A stretch of DNA of 64,000 nt from positions 1 through 64,000 of the forward strand of contig JAFEEG010000010.1 in the NCBI GenBank assembly GCA_018241225.1, written 5' to 3'. The DNA is from Pseudomonadota bacterium. Its GTDB lineage: Bacteria > Pseudomonadota > Gammaproteobacteria > Burkholderiales > Burkholderiaceae_C. Position 1 is the first letter of the stretch. Every line of letters begins with the position of its first letter. Positions 55,270 through 63,630 of the stretch are shown here, piece by piece. Both the position numbers and the translations under genes were made by a program. Under the pieces are notes generated by a model. It saw only the letters and a list, made by a program, of their open reading frames with translations, was not told the DNA's origin and did not search any database.

Positions 55270-55725
55270 TCAGACGCCGTCGTAGGCGGCTTGCAGCGCA
55301 GCGATGTCGATCCTGGTCATCTTCATCATGGCCTGCATGGCGCGGCCGGCCCGGGCACGGTCCTTGTCGCCCAGCATCTGGCTGAGCAGGCCGGGAATGA
55401 TCTGCCACGACAGGCCGAACTTGTCCTTGAGCCAGCCGCAAGGCTGGTAGCTGCCGCCTTCGCCCAGGCGCGACCAGTAGTGGTCGACCTCTTCCTGCGT
55501 CTGGCAGTGCACGTACAGGGAGATGGCCGGCGTGAACTGGAACTGCGGCCCGCCGTTGAGTGCCATGAACGATTGCCCCTCGAGCTCGAAGGCGGCGCCC
55601 ATCATCTTGCCGTCGGGGCCCGGCATGACGCTGTTGACGCGCGCGTCCTTGAAGATCGATGTGTAGAAGTCGATGGCGTCCTGCGCATTGCCATCGAACC
55701 AGAGAAACGGCGTGATCTTCTGCAT
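55270..55725 (-). CDS. VOC-family PhnB-like protein
   Basis: A 151-residue glyoxalase-fold protein (MQKITPFLWFDGNAQDAIDFYTSIFKDARVNSV; SFMALNGGPQFQFTPAISLYVHC; CGWLKDKFGLSWQIIPGLL). The annotation 3-demethylubiquinone-9 3-methyltransferase often given to this family is not supported. It belongs to the ArsR-SRPBCC-DUF899-VOC run. Confidence 0.83.
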   Translation of the reverse strand: MQKITPFLWFDGNAQDAIDFYTSIFKDARVNSVMPGPDGKMMGAAFELEGQSFMALNGGPQFQFTPAISLYVHCQTQEEVDHYWSRLGEGGSYQPCGWLKDKFGLSWQIIPGLLSQMLGDKDRARAGRAMQAMMKMTRIDIAALQAAYDGV

Positions 55726-55752
55726 GGCTGTACTTCCTTGACCTGGACTGAT

Positions 55753-56523
55753 TCAGTGACAGCAGCAACCGTGCTGCTGCGCTGCCTGCGCCTGTTGCGG
55801 CTCGTACTCGTCGTGCCGACGCACCCAGCTGGACATCTTGGGGCCCTGCGCCGGCTCGCGGCGCCCCAGCGGCGTCATGTCGAGCAAGGCGTACGCTGGC
55901 AACAGGGCCTCGCCACCGCGGCCGAAGGACGAGTAGCTGTGGAACACCTCGCCATGTTCGTCGCGGATGAATGCGCTCAGGCCCGAGGCCTCTTCGCCCC
56001 AGGGTGCTTGCCGCTTGAAGTTGTAGTCCACCTCGCCGGCCGCCACGTCCTCGGGCCGGAAGGACACGCCGAAGTCGTAGTTGAAGTCGCTGCCGTTGGA
56101 GGACACCCATGGGATCTTCCAGCCCATGCGTGACTGGTAGCGTTCGATCTGCGCCAGCGGCGCGCGCGACACAGCCACCACCGACACACCGTGATGCCGC
56201 AGGTGAACGACAACACCGTCGATGTGATCCAGCAGGAACGAGCAGCCGATGCACCCTGCCGCATCGCCCGGGGCCAGCATGAAGTGATAGACGAGCAGTT
56301 GCTCGTTCGCGCCGAACAGGTCGATCAGGCGTTGTTCGCCATCGTGCGTCTGAAAGCGGTAGTTCTTGTCCACGCGCACCCAGGGCAGGGCTCGGCGCTC
56401 CTGCGCCAGGCGGTCGTGGGCACGGGTGAGTTCCTTCTCGCGGGCCACCAGCCGCCGGCTGGCCTCGATCCACTCGTCACGGGGCACCACCTGGTGCGGC
56501 TGCTTGTCGATGCGCATGTTCAT
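55753..56523 (-). CDS. DUF899 thioredoxin-like protein
   Basis: A 256-residue protein with a thioredoxin-like core: RLIDLFGANEQLLVYHFMLAPGDAAGCIGCSFLLDHIDG contains a CIGC in place of a CxxC active site, then MGWKIPWVSSNGSDFNYDFGVSF. The tail ends HGCCCH, a possible metal-binding cluster. AAGGA ahead of ATG 56523 fixes the start (MNMRID). Function unknown; dithiol reductase roles are suggested for the family. Confidence 0.83.
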   Translation of the reverse strand: MNMRIDKQPHQVVPRDEWIEASRRLVAREKELTRAHDRLAQERRALPWVRVDKNYRFQTHDGEQRLIDLFGANEQLLVYHFMLAPGDAAGCIGCSFLLDHIDGVVVHLRHHGVSVVAVSRAPLAQIERYQSRMGWKIPWVSSNGSDFNYDFGVSFRPEDVAAGEVDYNFKRQAPWGEEASGLSAFIRDEHGEVFHSYSSFGRGGEALLPAYALLDMTPLGRREPAQGPKMSSWVRRHDEYEPQQAQAAQQHGCCCH

Positions 56524-56569
56524 GAAGTCCATCCTTTCGGTGAAGTCAGGGGAAGAGTCCAGGCACAGC

Positions 56570-57040
56570 TCAGGCTGCGTCGGCCGCAAGGAAGCGTCCC
56601 AGCTTGTCGATGGTCGGCAGCCAGCCGCCCTCGTGGTCGTCGCGCTCGGCCTGGTCGAAGAACTGCTCGTGCAGGAAGTCCATCCGGGTGCCGGTGGCGG
56701 TAGGCACGAGCAGCACCGTCACCAGCGATTCGCGCTCGGGCGAGTCGCGCCAGGTCCAGGTGAACACGAGCTTGCGGGCATGAACCACTTCCTTGTAGAT
56801 GCCGCTGACCTCGTGCTCGTTGCCGTTGACCAGGCGAAACGCCACGCAAAAACTACCGCCCACGCGCACGTCGGTGCGCGCATGGATCACCGAGTTGTCT
56901 TCGCCCGGGCCGAACCAGACGCTCAGCGCTTTCGGGTCGGTCCAGGCGTGCCAGACCTGCTCGGGCGGGACTTCCTCGTAGTGCCGCTGGATGCGGAGGG
57001 AGGGGCGCTCGCGGGCGGCGGCGGTGGCTTCTTCTGCCAT
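56570..57040 (-). CDS. SRPBCC (AHSA1)-domain protein
   Basis: A 156-residue START-like fold protein: LRIQRHYEEVPPEQVWHAWTDPKALSVWFGP, VGGSFCVAFRLVNGNEHEVSGIYKEVVHARKLVFTWTW and FFDQAERDDHEGGWLPTIDKLGRFL. Typically encoded with an ArsR regulator, as here. It binds an unknown hydrophobic ligand. Its coding start is overlapped by the 3' end of the regulator gene. Confidence 0.87.
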   Translation of the reverse strand: MAEEATAAARERPSLRIQRHYEEVPPEQVWHAWTDPKALSVWFGPGEDNSVIHARTDVRVGGSFCVAFRLVNGNEHEVSGIYKEVVHARKLVFTWTWRDSPERESLVTVLLVPTATGTRMDFLHEQFFDQAERDDHEGGWLPTIDKLGRFLAADAA

Positions 57041-57417
57041 GGGGACAGCTCCTTCTGGTGGTAGAGGAATCGACCCAGCGCATCGAAGCGCTCGGTCCAG
57101 AACTTCTCATAGCGCGACAGCCACACGGCGGCCTCCTGCAAGGGCTGCGCGGAAAGTTCGCAGCGAACCACGCGGCCCTCTTTTGCGCGGGCGATCAGCC
57201 CGGCGTCTTCGAGCACCCGAAGGTGCTTCATGAATCCCGGCAGCGACATGCCGTGGGGTTGCGCCAGCTCGGACACGCTGTGCTCGCCCTGGCCCAGCGC
57301 CATGAGGATGTCGCGCCGCGTGCGGTCGGCCAGCGCGGCAAATACACGGTCGAGGTCGATCGAATCGTCGGTGTCTGAAAACTTAACCATTGGGTTTAGT
57401 ATTGACGTGTTTTCCAT
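56923..57417 (-). CDS. ArsR-family transcriptional regulator with overlapping tail
   Basis: A winged-helix regulator (about 164 residues from ATG 57417; MVKFSD at 57390 is an alternative). The helix-turn-helix is DRVFAALADRTRRDILMALGQGEHSVSELAQPHGMSLPGFMKHLRVLEDAGLI with wing EGRVVRCEL. No metal-binding ELCVC motif is present, so it is not an arsenic sensor. The normal C-terminus ends near LGRFLYHQKE, but no stop follows: the frame continues 118 bases into the SRPBCC gene with a Pro/Ser-rich tail. It likely autoregulates the four-gene run. Confidence 0.83.
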   Translation of the reverse strand: MENTSILNPMVKFSDTDDSIDLDRVFAALADRTRRDILMALGQGEHSVSELAQPHGMSLPGFMKHLRVLEDAGLIARAKEGRVVRCELSAQPLQEAAVWLSRYEKFWTERFDALGRFLYHQKELSPWQKKPPPPPASAPPSASSGTTRKSRPSRSGTPGPTRKR

Positions 57418-57476
57418 GCCTGTCAAGGCGATGGGACTGCGTGCCAAGAGTGGCGCGCTCTTGATACAGTGCGGGA

Positions 57477-58727
57477 ATGAGTCGAAGCAAGTCCCGTCCG
57501 TCCGCCAGCAAGTCCGCCCAACCGGCACCTAAGCCGATCGTTGTAGCGGCACCGCAACCGTCGGCTGGCAGGCGCGCATGGCTGGTGGGGGCTGCAGTCG
57601 TGGCCTGCGCTGCTGCCGGTTACGGCGGGGCCATGTTGCTGACCGACAGCGGGAGCAAGAAGGCGCCGCAGGTGCGCATTGGCGACGGCCGCGTCGGCCC
57701 CGAAGGCATGGCCTGGGTGCCTGGCGGTGACTTCCTCATGGGCAGCGACAGCAAGCAGGCCCAGAACAACGAGAAGCCCGCGCATTCAGCACGCGTGGGC
57801 GGTTTCTGGATGGACCGCCAGCACGTCACCAACGCGCAGTTCCGTCGCTTTGTCGAAGCCACGGGCTATCGCACCACGGCCGAGCTGCCCGCAGACTGGG
57901 AAACGCTGAAGGTGCAGTTGCCGCCCGGCACGCCGCGCCCACCCGACAGCGCCCTGGTGCCCGGCGCCATGGTGTTCATCGGCACGCCGGCGGTGGTCGA
58001 CTACAGCGACGTCACGCGCTGGTGGCGCTACGTGCCCGGCGCCGACTGGCGCCATCCGCAAGGCCCCGGCAGCAGCATCGAGGGCAAGGACGACCATCCC
58101 GTGGTGCAGGTGAGCTATGCGGACGCACTGGCCTACGCCAAGTGGGCCGGCAAGCGCCTGCCCACCGAGGCCGAATGGGAATTCGCCGCTCGCGGCGGCC
58201 TGGAGCAGGCCACCTACGCGTGGGGCGAGGAATTCACCCCCGGCAAGCAGCAGATGGCCAACGTCTGGCAGGGCCAGCAGGAGCGGCGCTTTCCGGTGGT
58301 CAGCGCCAAGGCAGGCGGTGCAGCCGGCACCAGCCCCGCGGGCACGTTCCCGGCCAATGGCTACGGGCTGTACGACATGACTGGCAATGCGTGGCAGTGG
58401 GTGTCCGACTGGTACCGCGCGGACCAGTTCGTGCGCGAAGCCTCCAGCGGCAAGCTGGCCGACAACCCGCGCGGCCCGCAAGACAGCTTCGACCCGAGCG
58501 AGCCTGGCGTGCCCATCGACGCACCCAAGCGCGTGACCCGTGGCGGTTCCTTTCTTTGCAACGAAGACTTCTGCATGAGCTATCGACCCAGCGCCCGGCG
58601 CGGCACCGATCCCTACACCAGCATGTCCCACATCGGCTTTCGCCTGGTGATGGACGAGCCAGCCTGGAAGGAGCGGCAAAAGACCCAGGCCGCGGCATCG
58701 GCGGCGCAGCCGGCGACGGGCGGCTGA
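57477..58727 (+). CDS. Membrane-anchored formylglycine-generating-type enzyme (SUMF1 family)
   Basis: A 416-residue protein. An N-terminal membrane segment (AWLVGAAVVACAAAGYGGAML, about 34-54) places the catalytic domain in the periplasm. The FGE fold is recognised from MAWVPGGDFLMGSDS, FWMDRQHVTNAQFRRFVEATGY, KRLPTEAEWEFAARGG and GNAWQWVSDW. Both copper-ligand cysteines are kept in GGSFLCNEDFCMSYRPSARR. The enzyme converts a sulfatase cysteine to formylglycine; no sulfatase is in the window. One base separates it from the histidine kinase gene. Confidence 0.88.
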   Translation: MSRSKSRPSASKSAQPAPKPIVVAAPQPSAGRRAWLVGAAVVACAAAGYGGAMLLTDSGSKKAPQVRIGDGRVGPEGMAWVPGGDFLMGSDSKQAQNNEKPAHSARVGGFWMDRQHVTNAQFRRFVEATGYRTTAELPADWETLKVQLPPGTPRPPDSALVPGAMVFIGTPAVVDYSDVTRWWRYVPGADWRHPQGPGSSIEGKDDHPVVQVSYADALAYAKWAGKRLPTEAEWEFAARGGLEQATYAWGEEFTPGKQQMANVWQGQQERRFPVVSAKAGGAAGTSPAGTFPANGYGLYDMTGNAWQWVSDWYRADQFVREASSGKLADNPRGPQDSFDPSEPGVPIDAPKRVTRGGSFLCNEDFCMSYRPSARRGTDPYTSMSHIGFRLVMDEPAWKERQKTQAAASAAQPATGG

Positions 58728-58728
58728 C

Positions 58729-60165
58729 GTGCGCGGAAGCTCTGCATTTGCCGGCCTGGGAAACTCATCCTTCGCCAGCCTGACACCCGCACCCGCCACG
58801 GCGGACGAGGCCGAGCCGTGGGTTCGCGGAGAACTCATCCGCAGCCTGATGCGCGCGGCGCGCGGCTCGTACCTGCTCGCTGCGGCGCTCATGCCCGCCA
58901 TGATCGGCCTGAGCTGGGGCTACGTCCCCATGTGGCAGCTGTTCGTGTGGCTGGTGCTGGGCCTGATCGCCACGGCCTTCCGCGTGTGGGGCGAGCGCGT
59001 GTACGCATCGCAGTACGCCGCGCGCGATTCGGCGGCGCAGCAACAGTTCATGGAGCGCTACCACCCGCTGTGGAGCGGCAGTGCCTTTGTCTGGGGCCTG
59101 TCGGTGCTGATCTTCTTCGAGCGAACGCCGCTCATGAACCAGTTCATGAGCTGGCTCATCGTCGCGGGCGTGGCCACCTTTCCGCTCAACGGCCTGTCGC
59201 TGCATCCGCCGCTGCTGCGCCGCTACGTCAACACGCTGTTCGTCACCATGATGGCCTGCGTGGCACTGCGCGTCACGCAGATGGACCTGAGCAATCCGCA
59301 CTTCAACTACGGCTTCCTGGCGCTGCCGCTGCTGCACTGGTGGATGCTGCTGCGCGCCAGTCGGCGCATTCACGAAACGGCTCGCAACAGCTTCGAGCTG
59401 CTCTATCACAACCACATCCTGATCAACTCGCTGACGCAGCAGCGCCAGGCGGCGGTGGCGGCGGTGGCCATGAAGAACCGCTTCCTGGCCAGCGCCGCGC
59501 ACGACATGCGCCAGCCGGTGCTGGCGCTGTCGCTGTATGCCGACTGGCTGCGCAACGAGCCCGAGCTGGTGCAGGACATCGCGCCCAAGATCGTGCGCGC
59601 CACGCACGCGGTGAACGCGCTGTTCGATTCGCTGTTCGACCTGGCGCGTATCGACTCGGGCCAGGTGCGGCTGCATATCGAGCGGGTCGACGTCAAGCAG
59701 CTGCTGCATGACCTGGAGCTGCAGTACCGCCCCGTGGCCGAGGCCAAGGGCCTGAGCTTTCGCGTGCATGCGCGCGCCGGTACCGTGCTCACCGACCCCA
59801 TTCGCGTGCGCCGCATGATCGGCAACCTGATCGCCAACGCCATCAAGTACACGCCCGAGGGCGGGGTGCTCATCGCCTCCCGCCTGACCGGAGACGGCCT
59901 GCGGGTCGAAGTGTGGGACACGGGCATCGGCATTGCACGCGAGCACCTGCGCGACGTGTTCCTGGAGTTCTACAAGGTGGCGGACCACGCCGGCACCTCG
60001 GACGGCTTCGGCCTGGGCCTGGCCATCGTGGCGCGGCTGTCGCATGCGCTGGGGCATCCGGTCAGCGTTCGCTCGCGCCTGGGGCGTGGCAGCGTGTTCC
60101 GCGTGGCGCTGCACGATGCCGACGAGACGCAGGCGCAGGCGCGCATCACCGGCGCGGTGGGGTAG
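58729..60165 (+). CDS. Membrane sensor histidine kinase
   Basis: A 478-residue kinase with six hydrophobic segments (about 45-205) and a cytoplasmic HisKA domain (FLASAAHDMRQPVLALSLYADWLRNE), N-box NLIANAIKYTPEGG and G-boxes VWDTGIGI and DGFGLGLAIVARLSHALGH. It starts with GTG one base after the FGE stop, so the two are co-translated. A probable partner is the LuxR-type regulator on the other side of the shared terminator. Signal unknown. Confidence 0.88.
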   Translation: MRGSSAFAGLGNSSFASLTPAPATADEAEPWVRGELIRSLMRAARGSYLLAAALMPAMIGLSWGYVPMWQLFVWLVLGLIATAFRVWGERVYASQYAARDSAAQQQFMERYHPLWSGSAFVWGLSVLIFFERTPLMNQFMSWLIVAGVATFPLNGLSLHPPLLRRYVNTLFVTMMACVALRVTQMDLSNPHFNYGFLALPLLHWWMLLRASRRIHETARNSFELLYHNHILINSLTQQRQAAVAAVAMKNRFLASAAHDMRQPVLALSLYADWLRNEPELVQDIAPKIVRATHAVNALFDSLFDLARIDSGQVRLHIERVDVKQLLHDLELQYRPVAEAKGLSFRVHARAGTVLTDPIRVRRMIGNLIANAIKYTPEGGVLIASRLTGDGLRVEVWDTGIGIAREHLRDVFLEFYKVADHAGTSDGFGLGLAIVARLSHALGHPVSVRSRLGRGSVFRVALHDADETQAQARITGAVG

Positions 60166-60181
60166 GGCCCCGCTCCCGGGC

Positions 60182-60213
60182 AAAAAAAAGCGCGCCAATG
60201 GCGCGCTTTTTTT
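60182..60213. terminator. Bidirectional terminator between histidine kinase and response regulator genes
   Basis: GCGCGCC (60190-60196) and GGCGCGC (60200-60206) form a seven-base stem with the loop AAT, flanked by eight adenines on one side and seven thymines on the other. It ends transcripts from both directions. Confidence 0.9.
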
Positions 60214-60230
60214 CTGCGGGGCGTTTGCCC

Positions 60231-60836
60231 TCAGGTGCTGCTGCTCAACAGCAGGCCGTGATTGCGGGCGTGGTGCAGCGCCTGCGTACGGCTCTTGACG
60301 CCCAGGCGGCGGAACAGGCGCCACAGGTGCACCTTCACCGTGTGTTCGCTGATTTCCAGCTGGGTGGCGATCTCGCGGTTGCTCATGCCCTTGTCGAGCA
60401 TGGCGATCAGCTGCGTCTGGCGCTTGGACAGCTTGCCGCTGTTGGCCGGCGTGGCTTCTTCGCGTTCGTCGTCGGCCTGCAGCAGGCCGCGCAGGGCGGC
60501 GGTGAGTTCTGCCGAGCCGGCCGACTTCTCGATGTAGATGTCGGCGCCGGCTTCGATGCAGGCTTCTTCCATGTCGCCGGCGGGCGATGCGGAGTACACC
60601 GCGATCGGGATGCCGGGGTAGCTGTTCTTGACGGCCAGCACGCCGGAAACGCCGGTCGTGTCGGGCAGCTTGAGGTCCAGGCAGAAGAGGTCGGGCGTGC
60701 CGTGCTGGCGCACAGCGGCGGCCAGGCGGTCCAGGCGTTCGAGCTCGACAATGTTCTCGGCCGGCCGCAGGCGGCGCAGCACCATCACGATGGCGTCACG
60801 CATCAAGGGGTGGTCGTCGATGACGTAAATGCTCAT
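60231..60836 (-). CDS. LuxR/NarL-family response regulator
   Basis: A 201-residue regulator. The receiver starts MSIYVIDDHPLMRDAIVMVLRRL, the phospho-acceptor Asp is in FCLDLKLPDTTG, and the conserved lysine is in YIEKSAGS. A LuxR helix-turn-helix follows (LSKRQTQLIAMLDKGMSNREIATQLEISEHTVKVHLWRLFRRLGV). It faces the histidine kinase gene across the terminator, a likely cognate pair. Confidence 0.9.
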   Translation of the reverse strand: MSIYVIDDHPLMRDAIVMVLRRLRPAENIVELERLDRLAAAVRQHGTPDLFCLDLKLPDTTGVSGVLAVKNSYPGIPIAVYSASPAGDMEEACIEAGADIYIEKSAGSAELTAALRGLLQADDEREEATPANSGKLSKRQTQLIAMLDKGMSNREIATQLEISEHTVKVHLWRLFRRLGVKSRTQALHHARNHGLLLSSST

Positions 60837-60917
60837 GTTCTATCTACTTTCTTGCACCGCAGCCGGCTGAACCCTGCTCTAGTTATTGTTGGCGGGCGCG
60901 GTGCGCTTGCGATCCCT

Positions 60918-62246
60918 TTATTGGTCGCCTGTTGGATTGGCGAGCGCTTCCAGCACTTTTACTGCAGATAGCGCAGTTTGATTGTCGACGGGTTCGAGCA
61001 AATCTGCGTAGGAATTCACGAAATCGCCGGGTGTTTGTTGCATGCCGCCAATAACGCGGCCTGCCTCTTGTGGCGTCTTGAAACCGCGGCTCTGCAAAAG
61101 CGTACTTCCTTGTTCATCTTGCAGTTTGAAGTAGAACAATCCGTCACGTTCTCGATACTGCTTGAAACCCGCCTTGCTGGCCTTGGGTACTTTCGTGTTC
61201 TTGCCTGCAGCTGCCTTGGCACCCGTCGCGAGGCTCCGCAGGCCCACTGCCTGTCGCAGACGCGACATGAAAGGCTGTGAAATCGTCCGCGCCTTCTCGG
61301 CGCCGGCCAGCAGGATGGTCTCGATCTGCGAGGGGTCGGCCATCAGGGCCTCGTAGCGTTCGCGCTTGGGCGCGATCTCCTGGTCGATGCGCTCGAACAG
61401 CATCTGCTTGGCGTCGCCCCAGGCAATGCCGTCGGCAAATGCACGTCGCAGCGCCTCGGTTTCCTCGTTGCTGGCAAAGGCCTGGTAGATCTGGAACAGG
61501 GCCGAGCCTTCGGTGTCCTTGGGCTCGCCGGGCGCGCGCGAGTCGGTCACGATGCCGGCGATGAGCTTTTGCAACTGCGGGCGCGGCGTGAACAGCGGAA
61601 TGGTGTTGTCGTAGCTCTTGCTCATCTTGCGGCCGTCCAGGCCGGGCAGGAGCGCCACCGCGTCGTCGATCTCGGCTTCGGGCAGCACGAAGTGCTCGCC
61701 ATACAGGTGGTTGAAGCGCTGGGCAACGTCGCGCGCCATCTCCAGGTGCTGGGCCTGGTCGCGGCCCACCGGCACCTTGTGCGCGTTGAACATCACGATG
61801 TCGGCCGCCATGAGCACCGGGTACATGAACAGGCCCGCGCTCACGTCGCTGTCCGGGTCTTCGCCGCGCGCCACGTTCTTGTCCACCGCCGCCTTGTAGG
61901 CGTGCGCGCGGTTGAGCATGCCCTTGGCGCTTACGCAGGTGAGCAGCCAGGTGAGCTCGGGAATCTCGGGAATGTCGGACTGGCGATAGAAGGTAACGCG
62001 CTGCGGATCGAGCCCGCAGGCCAGCCAGGTGGCGGCGATTTCCAGCGTGGAGCGCTGGATGCGCGCCGGCTCGTCGCACTTGATGAGCGCGTGGTAGTCG
62101 GCCAGGAAGTAGTAGCTCTGCACGTCGCTGCGCAGGCTGGCCTGCACCGAGGGGCGCACCGAGCCCACGTAGTTGCCCAGGTGCGGCGTGCCGGTGGTGG
62201 TGATGCCGGTGAGGTAGCGGGTGACTTTGGAAGAAGGCGAAGTCAT
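60918..62246 (-). CDS. trpS: Tryptophanyl-tRNA synthetase with fused C-terminal domain
   Basis: A 442-residue class I synthetase. HLGN in [10 protein letters not shown] is the HIGH motif and [10 protein letters not shown] the KMSKS motif. Bacterial TrpRS is usually about 335 residues; here the catalytic part ends near 340 and an extra domain follows ([20 protein letters not shown], later [21 protein letters not shown]) resembling a DUF1508/YegP-type unit. It charges tRNA-Trp. It is followed on the same strand order by no close partner; the M50 protease gene lies upstream by 13 bases. Confidence 0.93.
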   Translation of the reverse strand: MTSPSSKVTRYLTGITTTGTPHLGNYVGSVRPSVQASLRSDVQSYYFLADYHALIKCDEPARIQRSTLEIAATWLACGLDPQRVTFYRQSDIPEIPELTWLLTCVSAKGMLNRAHAYKAAVDKNVARGEDPDSDVSAGLFMYPVLMAADIVMFNAHKVPVGRDQAQHLEMARDVAQRFNHLYGEHFVLPEAEIDDAVALLPGLDGRKMSKSYDNTIPLFTPRPQLQKLIAGIVTDSRAPGEPKDTEGSALFQIYQAFASNEETEALRRAFADGIAWGDAKQMLFERIDQEIAPKRERYEALMADPSQIETILLAGAEKARTISQPFMSRLRQAVGLRSLATGAKAAAGKNTKVPKASKAGFKQYRERDGLFYFKLQDEQGSTLLQSRGFKTPQEAGRVIGGMQQTPGDFVNSYADLLEPVDNQTALSAVKVLEALANPTGDQ

Positions 62247-62259
62247 GGCGAATAAAGCT

Positions 62260-62931
62260 TCAGTGCAGCAGCGCCGCGAAAGGGGTCAGCAGGAAATTGA
62301 TGGCTTCGTAGCCGAAGTCCATGAGCGGGCGCAGCCACCAGTTGCCCACCACGCCGGCAATGACCAGGCCCATGACGATGAAGAAACCGTAGGGCTCGAT
62401 GCGCGCCAGCAGCTCTTGTGCGGCGCCGCGTGGCAGCAGCCCGGCCAGCACGCGTCCGCCGTCCAGCGGCGGCAGTGGAAAGAGGTTGAAGGCCCACATC
62501 ACCAGGTTGACCAGCACGCCGGCCTGGCACATGCGCACGAAGAAGGGCTCGCGGATGCCCAGGGCCAGCAGGCCCACCAGCAAGAGCGCCCAGAGGATGG
62601 CCTGCACGAAATTGGAGACCGGCCCCGCCAGTGCCACCCACACCATGTCCCGCTTGGGATGGCGCAGCTGGCCGAAGTTCACCGGCACCGGCTTGGCATA
62701 GCCGAACAGGAAGGCGCCCGAGGTAGCGAAATACAACAGCAGCGGCATCGCGATGGTGCCGATGGGGTCGATGTGCTTGAGCGGGTTGAGCGTGACCCGG
62801 CCCAGCATCCACGCCGTGTTGTCGCCCAGGTAGCGGGCCGCGTAGCCGTGGGCTGCCTCGTGCACGGTAATCGCAAAGATCACCGGCAGGGCGTAGATGA
62901 GGACGGTTTGAACGAGTTGATTGATATCCAC
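62260..62931 (-). CDS. Site-2-type (M50) membrane metalloprotease
   Basis: A 223-residue protein with about six membrane segments. The zinc motif HEAAH is in [19 protein letters not shown], and the third ligand is in [16 protein letters not shown]. It begins with GTG at 62931. Such small M50 proteins cut membrane-embedded substrates, which are unknown here. It lies between trpS and a YrdC/Sua5 gene in the same direction, a typical arrangement in these bacteria. Confidence 0.88.
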   Translation of the reverse strand: MDINQLVQTVLIYALPVIFAITVHEAAHGYAARYLGDNTAWMLGRVTLNPLKHIDPIGTIAMPLLLYFATSGAFLFGYAKPVPVNFGQLRHPKRDMVWVALAGPVSNFVQAILWALLLVGLLALGIREPFFVRMCQAGVLVNLVMWAFNLFPLPPLDGGRVLAGLLPRGAAQELLARIEPYGFFIVMGLVIAGVVGNWWLRPLMDFGYEAINFLLTPFAALLH

Positions 62932-62974
62932 TCGTGGATTGTCTCAGAGCCCGCCGGCACCCTCGGGAGTGGGG

Positions 62975-63610
62975 CTAGAGGCCCAGCGGACCCAGCGGGC
63001 CGCGGCCCTGGCGGATGACCACCGGCTCGCCCCCTTCGCCCATGGGCGTGAGGTCGACCACGGTGGTGGGCTCGGACGAGCAGGCGCCGGCATCGATCAC
63101 GCCACCGATCAGCTTCTCGAAGCGCTCGCGGATCTCCTGCGGGTCGTTCATGGCCTCGGTCTCGCCCGGCGGGATGAGGGTGGTGGCCAGCAGCGCCTCG
63201 CCGTGCAGCGTGAGCAATTCGCTGAGCACTGCGTGGTCGGGCACGCGCAAGCCGATGGTCTTGCGCTGCGGGTGGCTCACCCGGCGCGGCACTTCCTTGG
63301 TGGCTTCTAGCAGGAAGGTGTAGGGCCCGGGCGTGGCGGACTTGAGCAGGCGGTATTGCTTGTTGTCCACCTTGGCGTAGTTGGCCAGCTCGCTCAGGTC
63401 GCGGCACAGCAACGTGAGGTGGTGCTTCTCGTCGACCTGCCGGATGCGGCGCAGGCGCTCGACCGCGTCCTTGTCGTCCAGGTGGCAGGCCAGCGCGTAG
63501 CTGGAGTCGGTGGGAACGGCGATGATCTCGCCGCGCGCCAGCAAGGCAGCCGCCTGCTTCAGAAGGCGCTGCTGCGGATTGTCGGGATGGACTTCGAAAA
63601 ACTGGGCCAT
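62975..63610 (-). CDS. YrdC/Sua5/YciO-family protein
   Basis: A 211-residue protein with the YrdC fold: ALLARGEIIAVPTDSSYALACHLDD, TLLCRDLSELANYAKVDN and TPGPYTFLLEATKEVPRRV. Family members make threonylcarbamoyl-AMP for tRNA t6A; the SYALAC variant and the RVSHPQRKTIGLRVP segment place this one nearer to YciO, whose role is less clear. Start at ATG 63610. Confidence 0.85.
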   Translation of the reverse strand: MAQFFEVHPDNPQQRLLKQAAALLARGEIIAVPTDSSYALACHLDDKDAVERLRRIRQVDEKHHLTLLCRDLSELANYAKVDNKQYRLLKSATPGPYTFLLEATKEVPRRVSHPQRKTIGLRVPDHAVLSELLTLHGEALLATTLIPPGETEAMNDPQEIRERFEKLIGGVIDAGACSSEPTTVVDLTPMGEGGEPVVIRQGRGPLGPLGL

Positions 63611-63630
63611 GGTTGCTGCAGTCTACGAAA

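Noticed and set aside
55270..55725. Annotation as a ubiquinone methyltransferase
   Set aside because: The protein is a VOC fold without a SAM-binding motif; that name is a database carry-over.
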